6,570 nucleotides of DNA from Calditrichaceae bacterium (GTDB lineage Bacteria > Calditrichota > Calditrichia > Calditrichales > Calditrichaceae). Of this stretch, positions 1-4,976 are shown piece after piece. A model generated the notes under the pieces. The model was not told the origin of the DNA. It saw only the letters and a program-made list of their open reading frames with translations, and searched no databases. The position numbers and the translations under genes are program-made. The stretch spans positions 1-6,570 of the forward strand of contig JAUXGF010000163.1 of NCBI GenBank assembly GCA_030622395.1, written 5' to 3'. Numbering within the stretch: position 1 is the first letter of the stretch; each line of letters opens with the position of its first letter.

Positions 1-83
1 AGGATGAGGTTGAAAATTTAAGGGATGTCCGTAAAGAAGCTGAAAAAGAAATTGAAAATCTGAAAAAAGTATTAGAAGACTAA
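1..83 (+). CDS. C-terminal end of a coiled-coil-tailed protein, probable paralogue of the next gene (partial)
   Basis: Only the last 26 codons and the TAA stop (81-83) are in the window; the reading frame enters from the left edge at base 3. The peptide is highly charged and heptad-like (for example EAEKEIENLKKVLED), so it should form an alpha-helical coiled coil. It aligns without gaps to residues 347-372 of the protein encoded at 237-1364, with about 11 of 26 identities and most other positions conservative (I/L/V, K/R, D/E). From this I infer that the missing body is also a secreted beta-barrel protein and that the two genes are a tandem duplication. No clear terminator hairpin separates them, so partial read-through is possible. 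The function of the family is not recognised. Confidence 0.75.
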   Translation, partial: DEVENLRDVRKEAEKEIENLKKVLED

Positions 84-180
84 TAGAAATAGATTATAAT
101 AATTTGTTTTATTTTGCATATATTGCTAATTGAATTAAAAATACTTAAATTCCATTTTCTTGATTTGTATTTATTATATA

Positions 181-210
181 TTCAATTTTGCAGTCAATCT
201 TTTTTATAAT
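181..210 (+). promoter_or_regulatory. Candidate sigma70-type promoter for the barrel gene
   Basis: A perfect TATAAT lies at 205-210, with a weak -35 match TTCAAT at 181-186 and an 18-bp spacer. Transcription would start near 217 and leave a leader of about 20 nt that contains the ribosome binding site at 225-232. The surrounding 84-236 spacer is very AT-rich, so chance matches are likely; the consensus -10 and its sensible distance to the start codon are the only support. Confidence 0.4.
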
Positions 211-224
211 GAAAAATCTACTTT

Positions 225-232
225 AGGGAGGT
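225..232 (+). promoter_or_regulatory. Strong ribosome binding site
   Basis: AGGGAGGT ends 4 nt before the ATG at 237. It is a near-complete anti-16S match and fixes the start of the barrel gene. It also shows that this organism uses Shine-Dalgarno initiation for at least some genes, in contrast to the weak or absent sites before the two phosphatase genes. Confidence 0.8.
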
Positions 233-236
233 TGAA

Positions 237-1364
237 ATGAAAAAGCTGAATTTGGTTATACTGGTTTTGCTTTACAGCACGGTATTCAGCCAAACGCCTA
301 ACGGCAGCCGCAGTTTAATACACACCCAAACTGCCAGGACTTTTGACAAAGGACGTTTAGAGGTGCATACGAATATGAATTTTTTTACGCGGGTTACTGA
401 ATTTGTTGGGACCGGCACAAAACCAACTGATTTTAGCGCGGTAAATTATTGGATGGTAGCCGGGAATGCCGCTTTAACTTATGGAATAACAGATAATTTT
501 GATTTCACTATCGCCCCGCGAATTTATCAGGATACACATAGTGGAAATGAATACAACCTTCCGGGCGATATTTTTGTTACACTTAAGGCGGGTTCTTTTG
601 CCTTTGCCAAAAGAAAGTTCTACGGCGCAGTTTTAACCAACTTCCGAATCGGCTCAGGCGAAGTGCATAACTATCCGTTTGCTGAATATTGCAGCGGCGC
701 TTTTGAGTATGGTTTCGGCGGGGCTTTATCATTCTATGCAGATCCTTATTTGCCTGACCGTGCATTTAACGCTCATTTAAACGCCGGCTGGTGGAATCAC
801 AATGAAGCTGGCAAAGAAGTATATGAAGGCAGAACTGCAACAAAGAATTCATCAGAATTGCAGTTTGGCTTAGGTCTTGTCTACCCTACGGCTATGTTTG
901 ATTTCAGGTTAGAAGTAAATGGGATTAACTATACTAATCAACCGGATACAATGGTTTACAGCCGGGAAAATTGGATGTATGTAACGCCCAGCATTCGTTA
1001 CAAGCCGCTTCCATGGCTTTCCCTGGATTTAGGCGTTGATATAAGAATAAGCTCAGATACAGATGAAACATCAGGCGTTCCTAATAAATCATCTGAAGAT
1101 TTTAATCTTCCTAATTACTGCCCATGGAAAGTGCAGATGGGTTTGAACTTGACCATATTGCCTTTCACGCCAACCCGCAAGAGCGCCGCAGAGGTTGAAA
1201 AGGATGAATTCCATAAACGCGTTGAATTTTTTCAGCAAATCGTTGAGGAAAGAGAACGTTCTGAAGATGTACAAGAAGAACTGGATCGTTTAAAAGATGA
1301 ACGGGAATCCGCCGAAAGAGAACTTGAAGAGTTGAAGCAGATACTGCAAGAAGAAGGCAACTAA
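237..1364 (+). CDS. Secreted outer-membrane beta-barrel protein with C-terminal coiled coil
   Basis: This is a 375-residue protein of unrecognised family. Residues 1-19 form a Sec signal peptide: a KK start, the hydrophobic core LVILVLLYSTVF, and likely cleavage near S18/Q19. Residues about 25-312 consist of short amphipathic stretches rich in alternating aromatic and glycine residues (for example AALTYGITDNFDFTIAPRIY, FGLGLVYPTAMFDFRLEVNG, WLSLDLGVDIRISS, KVQMGLNLTILPF), typical of antiparallel outer-membrane beta strands. After a Pro-containing break at about 309-313, residues 316-373 switch to a charged heptad-rich helix (EELDRLKDERESAERELEEL), a predicted coiled coil that probably lies in the periplasm or forms oligomers. 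The ATG is fixed by a strong Shine-Dalgarno sequence and the signal peptide that follows it. The fragment at 1-83 carries the same tail, so the pair is probably a tandem duplication. A porin, adhesin or envelope scaffold role are all possible; the sequence does not decide between them. Confidence 0.8.
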   Translation: MKKLNLVILVLLYSTVFSQTPNGSRSLIHTQTARTFDKGRLEVHTNMNFFTRVTEFVGTGTKPTDFSAVNYWMVAGNAALTYGITDNFDFTIAPRIYQDTHSGNEYNLPGDIFVTLKAGSFAFAKRKFYGAVLTNFRIGSGEVHNYPFAEYCSGAFEYGFGGALSFYADPYLPDRAFNAHLNAGWWNHNEAGKEVYEGRTATKNSSELQFGLGLVYPTAMFDFRLEVNGINYTNQPDTMVYSRENWMYVTPSIRYKPLPWLSLDLGVDIRISSDTDETSGVPNKSSEDFNLPNYCPWKVQMGLNLTILPFTPTRKSAAEVEKDEFHKRVEFFQQIVEERERSEDVQEELDRLKDERESAERELEELKQILQEEGN

Positions 1365-1377
1365 TAATTTTAATATT

Positions 1378-1411
1378 AAATCCCCTGTTTATATAAGCGG
1401 GGGATTTTTTT
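1378..1411 (+). terminator. Rho-independent terminator after the barrel gene
   Basis: The arms 1378-1390 and 1395-1407 pair over 13 bp, with a CCCC/GGGG core, two G.T pairs and an ATAT loop at 1391-1394. A run of seven T (1405-1411) overlaps the 3' arm and extends past it. It starts 13 nt after the stop codon and cleanly separates the barrel gene from the downstream phosphatase gene. Confidence 0.9.
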
Positions 1412-1764
1412 ATATACTACCCAACAACTTATTTAATTTTACATCTGCCCAAAAGAAGTCCGCTGATTTTATTGATGATAATTTTGTAAGACCTACTTAA
1501 AAATGGCGTTCAAATATCATTCAGTAGGAATCCTTTTCTATGTAGTTTAATATCCCTGTATAAAAAGATTCTTAAAAAATGACAATACCTGGTTTGTTGT
1601 CTTATCCATTCATGAGTAAGGGTTTACATAATTTTGAAAATCCGGTTAATTTTTATTTTACAATTGTTTGATTGTTCCAATTTATAAAGTAAATTATTTA
1701 TGAAACATTTATTCATTTAATACATATTTTGTAATAATTATTTGATATAGTTAAAGAGAATAAA
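1412..1764. other. AT-rich intergenic spacer without a recognisable gene
   Basis: I find no convincing open frame, RNA gene or mobile element in these 353 bases. A 6-bp inverted pair (CCTACT at 1492-1497, AGTAGG at 1523-1528) has a 25-nt loop and is probably chance. The right part must hold the promoter of the membrane phosphatase gene, since a strong terminator lies upstream. Confidence 0.6.
1672..1700 (+). promoter_or_regulatory. Weak candidate promoter for the membrane phosphatase
   Basis: TTGTTC (1672-1677) and TATTTA (1695-1700) are separated by 17 bp, about 65 bp before the TTG start. Each hexamer is an imperfect match and the region is AT-rich, so this is only the best-looking pair. 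The terminator upstream makes some promoter in this spacer likely. Confidence 0.25.
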
Positions 1765-4383
1765 TTGCAGACTACAACATTCCGTATTCATAATCGATTC
1801 AGAGAATTTTGGCAAAACATTGACCCCTCTGAATTAAAATCAATAAGATTTATTATAAATGCTGTCGGCTGGATTATATCATATTTTTGTGTGATTGTTT
1901 CAATTGAAAGCAGCTTTATTTGGATGATTTTATGGATAGTTGCTCACGGCTATTTCTGGATCAATCTAAATAGAGATATTCTTAAAAAAATAAAACCGCC
2001 TGTCGAGCTGTTACTCCTTTTAATCTTGTTTTTTTCGGCAATTGATTTTATTGTTTTAAATTCCGCCTTTAGTTCACAATTAGATGCAGGATTAAACGCT
2101 GTGAGCGGAGGAGTTGTCTTCGGAATATTTCACAAAATATTTACCGCTCTTTTGATTTTATTTTTCGGACTCATACTAGTTGAAAACAATAATAATAAAC
2201 AGCGCGTATTAATAATTTTTGTGTTGATAGGCTATATCGCAAATAAAATTGTATTTTTTGATCACATATACTACCTGTATATTTTGCAGTTTATTCTATT
2301 CTTTTCACTTCTTAAAAGAACTATCTGGCTGGAAAAATTAACCAAAATAGAACTTTGGATTTATTTTATAGTTTTCCTATTACTTTTTCTTCAAATTGAA
2401 GAGCCGTCTGTTTTTCAAAGATTAAAAATTTGTGAGATTGATAATAAAGTTGTTTGGTATAGCCTGCCCTATTTTATTTACTTATTAATCAATTTATATT
2501 TTCTAAGCTTATTAATAAAAATCCCTGTAATAATGATTTATAATCACGCCGGACTTTCACGTAAATTGTGGATTGCCGGCTTGTTTCAATCTACTTTTCC
2601 TCAGTTTATTCAATTGATTACCTTGCTGTTTATCTTCTATTTTTTTATTTCCGGTTGGCAGGCGGACAATCTTCGCCGGAAATTAAATTTTGAAATTGAT
2701 CAAATTAAAGACGGTAAAATATCTAAAACAATAATTCACAAGAAAATAAGTTATAAAGATGATTATCCGGCGTTGAAAGTTAATGGTTATAAACCGGCGC
2801 AGATTTCAAAGCGATTTACCGGTACGGGAATAATCAGCCTTGCTAAAAAAAATGCAGTTGATACAAGGGGCGTCAAAAAAAATGATTACTTTTTATTTTT
2901 CAAATCATCCGATTCATTAACGCAAGCCATACATTTTGTTAAAGTCGATACTTCTTTCATACGAAAATTAACGGAGAATATGTCTGTTCTTGCCGGCAGC
3001 GGTATCATTTCTTATTCTTATACTCCCGCTAATTGGCAGGCGTCTCTCTATAAGTTTGACTTCTGGCAGGGAAAAGACAGGATTAATATTTACCCTTTTA
3101 GCGTTGTCTCGGATAATAGCGAATGGTCTATTGAAACAATCATAAAAAGAAGCAGAGAGCAATCATACAATTCAGACATTAGAGCGCGAATACAGTTTAC
3201 AAAAAAAACACGTTTTATAGTTGGGAGAATATTTATACCTGTTATTAATGATAATTTAGGATATGGTTCTTACTTTGCCTTTGACATATATTTTGATTTA
3301 GAGTCCTTATTTCAGTTTCCTTTTTTAATGAAAATAATACTGTCGTTAATTATTTTATTTTCTCTCTTTAATTTATTAGTTGTTCGCCAGGTTGTTAAAT
3401 TCGGATCACAAATCAATAAAATGATTGTTCAGAAATTTGAGCAGTTGAAAAGGGGTATCAGGGAAATTTCCTCGGGCAACCTTGATTACAAAGTTAAATT
3501 GGAAGGTGAGGATGAATTTGTAGAATTTGCCGATCGTTTTAATAAAATGGGGGAAAAACTTCAGGAGACTATAGCCGAAGCGCGCGAAAAAGACCGCCTT
3601 GATCAAGAGCTGAAAATTGCCCGCCAGGTGCAGTTAAGTTTGCTGCCGGCAAAACTACCCAAGGTGCCGGGATATCAAATTGTCGCCTCGCTAACAACAG
3701 CTACAGAGGTTGGCGGTGATTTTTACGATTTGATACCATTAGATAAAAACAGGTTTCTTTTCACAATAGGCGATGTTTCAGGGAAGGGCTCTTCAGCAGC
3801 GTTATATATGGCTCAGTTTATGAGCCTGCTTCGATATTCACCACAGTTTACAGATCAACCTGCGGAGATAGCTTTACGGTTGAACGAATATTTTGCCTGC
3901 CATATCATGGACCGCCAGATATTTGTTACAGCGGTTATCGGCATTTTGGATTTAGATAAAAATTCGATTCGTTTTGTAAGAGCCGGTCATAATTTGCCGG
4001 TACTAATTCCCGGAGACAAAACTAAAGAGATGCGGGAACTGAATATATCCGGCTTAGGTATTGGTTTGACTAAATCTAATCGAATGTTTAAAAAAGAACT
4101 TGAAGTTCAGGAGTTAAAATTAAAAGAAGCGGACATGCTGGTTTTTTATACAGATGGAGTTATTGAAGCAGCGCGCCAGGTTATTTCTGATGAAGGCAGA
4201 GAAGGCGATGATAAAATGGAAATTTATGGCGAAAAACGATTTATGGAGACGCTAAATAAAGCCCGCGGGAAAGAAGCCGCTATAATTTTAAATGAACTAT
4301 CGAATGATCTTAATGAGTTCTATGCAGAACATCCGCGGGTAGACGATCATACTTTATTATTAATTAAGAGGTCGGATAGTTAG
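1765..4383 (+). CDS. Polytopic membrane sensor with HAMP and SpoIIE/RsbU-type PP2C phosphatase domain
   Basis: This 872-residue protein is predicted to be a serine phosphatase acting on a phosphorylated STAS-type anti-sigma-factor antagonist at the inner membrane. Residues 27-297 hold about eight or nine hydrophobic helices. Residues about 300-518 form a soluble, probably extracytoplasmic domain that I cannot assign. Residues 520-540 are one more membrane helix, followed by a HAMP domain (about 541-600, with the typical ISSGNLDYKV and DEFVEFADRFNKMGEKL patterns) and a coupling helix (609-632, ELKIARQVQLSLLPAKLP). The PP2C domain runs from about 640 to 872 and keeps its key motifs: EVGGDFYD (648-655), GDVSGKG (669-675), AGHN (740-743), YTDGVIEA (795-802) and DDHT (860-863), including the metal-binding aspartates, so it should be active. 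The start is TTG: an in-frame stop lies at 1735-1737, no ATG or GTG follows it, and the first downstream Met (residue 54) would remove a membrane helix. AAAGAG at 1753-1758 is a weak ribosome site. The stop codon coincides with the edge of an inserted repeat element. Confidence 0.9.
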   Translation: MQTTTFRIHNRFREFWQNIDPSELKSIRFIINAVGWIISYFCVIVSIESSFIWMILWIVAHGYFWINLNRDILKKIKPPVELLLLLILFFSAIDFIVLNSAFSSQLDAGLNAVSGGVVFGIFHKIFTALLILFFGLILVENNNNKQRVLIIFVLIGYIANKIVFFDHIYYLYILQFILFFSLLKRTIWLEKLTKIELWIYFIVFLLLFLQIEEPSVFQRLKICEIDNKVVWYSLPYFIYLLINLYFLSLLIKIPVIMIYNHAGLSRKLWIAGLFQSTFPQFIQLITLLFIFYFFISGWQADNLRRKLNFEIDQIKDGKISKTIIHKKISYKDDYPALKVNGYKPAQISKRFTGTGIISLAKKNAVDTRGVKKNDYFLFFKSSDSLTQAIHFVKVDTSFIRKLTENMSVLAGSGIISYSYTPANWQASLYKFDFWQGKDRINIYPFSVVSDNSEWSIETIIKRSREQSYNSDIRARIQFTKKTRFIVGRIFIPVINDNLGYGSYFAFDIYFDLESLFQFPFLMKIILSLIILFSLFNLLVVRQVVKFGSQINKMIVQKFEQLKRGIREISSGNLDYKVKLEGEDEFVEFADRFNKMGEKLQETIAEAREKDRLDQELKIARQVQLSLLPAKLPKVPGYQIVASLTTATEVGGDFYDLIPLDKNRFLFTIGDVSGKGSSAALYMAQFMSLLRYSPQFTDQPAEIALRLNEYFACHIMDRQIFVTAVIGILDLDKNSIRFVRAGHNLPVLIPGDKTKEMRELNISGLGIGLTKSNRMFKKELEVQELKLKEADMLVFYTDGVIEAARQVISDEGREGDDKMEIYGEKRFMETLNKARGKEAAIILNELSNDLNEFYAEHPRVDDHTLLLIKRSDS
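4377..4382. repeat. Left target-site duplication of the MITE-like element
   Basis: TAGTTA here is repeated at 4763-4768, directly outside the terminal inverted repeats. The match extends to 7 bp if the next G is counted on both sides. The bases belong to the last codons of the membrane phosphatase gene. Confidence 0.7.
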
Positions 4384-4397
4384 TGTCTGAACGAAAA
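4383..4397 (+). repeat. Left terminal inverted repeat
   Basis: GTGTCTGAACGAAAA pairs with 4748-4762 at 13 of 15 positions. Its first G is also the third base of the TAG stop codon of the upstream gene. Confidence 0.75.
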
Positions 4398-4407
4398 AGC
4401 GCTTTTT
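4394..4407 (+). terminator. Perfect palindrome just after the phosphatase stop, possible weak terminator
   Basis: AAAAAGCGCTTTTT is an exact 14-bp palindrome that starts 10 nt after the stop codon. It could form a short A-T hairpin followed by a T run, and no better terminator is seen downstream of the membrane phosphatase gene. The stem is weak and lies inside the MITE-like element, so it may instead be part of the transposase-recognised end. Confidence 0.3.
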
Positions 4408-4417
4408 GTCATTTCGA
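4407..4417 (+). repeat. Left subterminal inverted repeat
   Basis: TGTCATTTCGA is an exact reverse complement of 4726-4736. It leads into a REP-like stretch (GAAGGGAGAAATCT, 4420-4433) of a style I associate, from memory only, with dispersed intergenic repeats of FCB-group genomes. Confidence 0.7.
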
Positions 4418-4539
4418 CTGAAGGGAGAAATCTGTAACTTCAATAATCCCAAGTGTTGTAAGATGTCTTTTCCATTAAATCGCATAGGCGTCAACTTAAC
4501 AAAGATGACTATATTAATAAATTCGTCACGTTCCGCAGG

Positions 4540-4562
4540 TTTCAACCGTCCCTATGGGACTA
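4540..4562 (+). repeat. Internal module, copy 1
   Basis: It begins TTTCAACCGTCCC and ends GGGACTA, and contains the small palindrome GTCCC-TAT-GGGAC (4548-4560). A diverged second copy lies at 4610-4633, with the hairpin 4586-4605 between them. Confidence 0.6.
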
Positions 4563-4585
4563 ATTGAACTATTGTATATCTTTTC

Positions 4586-4605
4586 CCCACCAATAAATTG
4601 GTGGG
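4586..4605. repeat. Strong hairpin between the two internal modules
   Basis: CCCACCAA (4586-4593) pairs exactly with TTGGTGGG (4598-4605) around a TAAA loop. No adequate T run follows on either strand, so I do not call it a terminator; it is structural within the element. Confidence 0.7.
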
Positions 4606-4609
4606 CTAT

Positions 4610-4633
4610 TTTCAATCGTCCCTTACGGTACTA
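4610..4633 (+). repeat. Internal module, copy 2
   Basis: It begins TTTCAATCGTCCC and ends GGTACTA. It matches copy 1 at most positions with a one-base length difference, and its palindromic core is degraded by a mismatch, so the two copies have diverged. Confidence 0.55.
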
Positions 4634-4725
4634 CATTCCAGCTAAATTTTCAATTAACTTATGTGCCAAACAATTTATACATATCTGTTTGATCCTTACG
4701 TTGACGACTATGAGATAAATCGGGA

Positions 4726-4736
4726 TCGAAATGACA
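4726..4736 (-). repeat. Right subterminal inverted repeat
   Basis: TCGAAATGACA is the exact reverse complement of 4407-4417. It lies 11 bp inside the right terminal repeat, against 9 bp on the left, so the two ends are built in the same order. Confidence 0.7.
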
Positions 4737-4747
4737 GTTTTGGCTAG

Positions 4748-4762
4748 TTTTCGTTCAGGCGC
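4748..4762 (-). repeat. Right terminal inverted repeat
   Basis: TTTTCGTTCAGGCGC is the inverted partner of 4383-4397, with 13 of 15 positions complementary. Confidence 0.75.
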
Positions 4763-4768
4763 TAGTTA
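4763..4768. repeat. Right target-site duplication
   Basis: TAGTTA repeats the sequence at 4377-4382. The following G (4769) would complete the TAG stop codon of the phosphatase gene if the element were absent. Confidence 0.7.
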
Positions 4769-4785
4769 GACTAATTGTAACAGTT

Positions 4786-4841
4786 CACCAATCCATCACT
4801 CCATTACTCCAGTACTCCATTCTTCCATTGCTCCAATCCTT
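4786..4841. repeat. Degenerate 8-bp tandem repeat, about seven units
   Basis: Seven consecutive 8-bp units all begin with CA, with consensus near CATTACTC: CACCAATC, CATCACTC, CATTACTC, CAGTACTC, CATTCTTC, CATTGCTC, CAATCCTT. The C-rich strand is + and the complementary strand reads as GGAGTAATG-like units. The period is not a multiple of three, the units are imperfect, and no unique spacers exist, so it is neither coding nor CRISPR. It lies 17 bp past the right target duplication, between the mobile element and the promoter region of the GAF phosphatase. Confidence 0.7.
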
Positions 4842-4902
4842 CACATATATTCACAAAAAACATTTTCTACCAATTAGTTCTCCAGGAACTTAAATATATT
4901 AG

Positions 4903-4931
4903 TTGACCGATAATTTGGTATTGAGTATTTT
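4903..4931 (+). promoter_or_regulatory. Candidate promoter P1 of the GAF phosphatase
   Basis: TTGACC (4903-4908) and TATTTT (4926-4931) are separated by exactly 17 bp. This is the best -35 match in the spacer. Transcription would begin near 4938, about 39 nt before the ATG. Confidence 0.45.
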
Positions 4932-4942
4932 AAATTGGTCAA
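4903..4942. promoter_or_regulatory. Inverted repeat overlapping the promoter, possible operator
   Basis: TTGACC (4903-4908) is mirrored by GGTCAA (4937-4942), and just inside it AATTT (4912-4916) is mirrored by AAATT (4932-4936). A three-base GAT interrupts only the left arm. The dyad encloses the -10 of P1 and the -35 of P2, so a bound dimeric regulator could affect both. The binding protein is unknown. Confidence 0.35.
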
Positions 4943-4963
4943 AGAAATTTTACTTTATATAAA
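4935..4963 (+). promoter_or_regulatory. Candidate promoter P2 of the GAF phosphatase
   Basis: TTGGTC (4935-4940) and TATAAA (4958-4963) also have a 17-bp spacer. A start near 4970 would leave almost no leader before the ATG at 4977, which fits the absence of a Shine-Dalgarno sequence there. It competes with P1; both could be used. Confidence 0.35.
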
Positions 4964-4976
4964 CATTTAAAAAACG

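Larger units (their letters stand above)
4383..4762. mobile_element. 380-bp MITE-like non-autonomous element with terminal inverted repeats
   Basis: The left end GTGTCTGAACGAAAA (4383-4397) and the reverse complement of the right end (4748-4762, read GCGCCTGAACGAAAA) match at 13 of 15 positions. Further in, TGTCATTTCGA (4407-4417) is perfectly complemented at 4726-4736. TAGTTA flanks both ends as a direct repeat, which fits a target duplication. There is no transposase frame; the only sizeable frame inside is a 61-codon minus-strand one that extends past the element edge and has no gene-like features. The interior carries two related modules and a strong hairpin, described separately. Size, structure and lack of coding capacity fit a miniature inverted-repeat element moved by a transposase encoded elsewhere. 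The parent family is not identifiable from this window. Confidence 0.75.

Noticed and set aside
84..236. Terminator or small RNA between the two barrel genes
   Set aside because: The 153-bp spacer is AT-rich with no GC-containing hairpin and no coding frame of note; only a promoter-like TATAAT is supportable.
1492..1528. Inverted pair CCTACT / AGTAGG in the spacer
   Set aside because: Only 6 bp with a 25-nt loop, not extendable, and no T run or promoter context; expected by chance in AT-rich DNA.
4360..4545. 61-codon minus-strand frame starting near the right of this interval and running through the MITE-like element
   Set aside because: It crosses the element boundary into the 3' end of the phosphatase gene, has no ribosome site or domain, and its frame follows the repeat sequence. 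I regard it as a chance frame.
4586..4605. Hairpin as a rho-independent terminator
   Set aside because: The stem is strong, but the + strand continues with CTATTTTC and the minus strand with A-rich sequence, so neither strand has a proper T run. It also lies about 200 bp past the nearest stop codon.
4786..4841. Possible CRISPR array
   Set aside because: The units are 8 bp, directly abutting and imperfect, with no spacers and no cas genes nearby.
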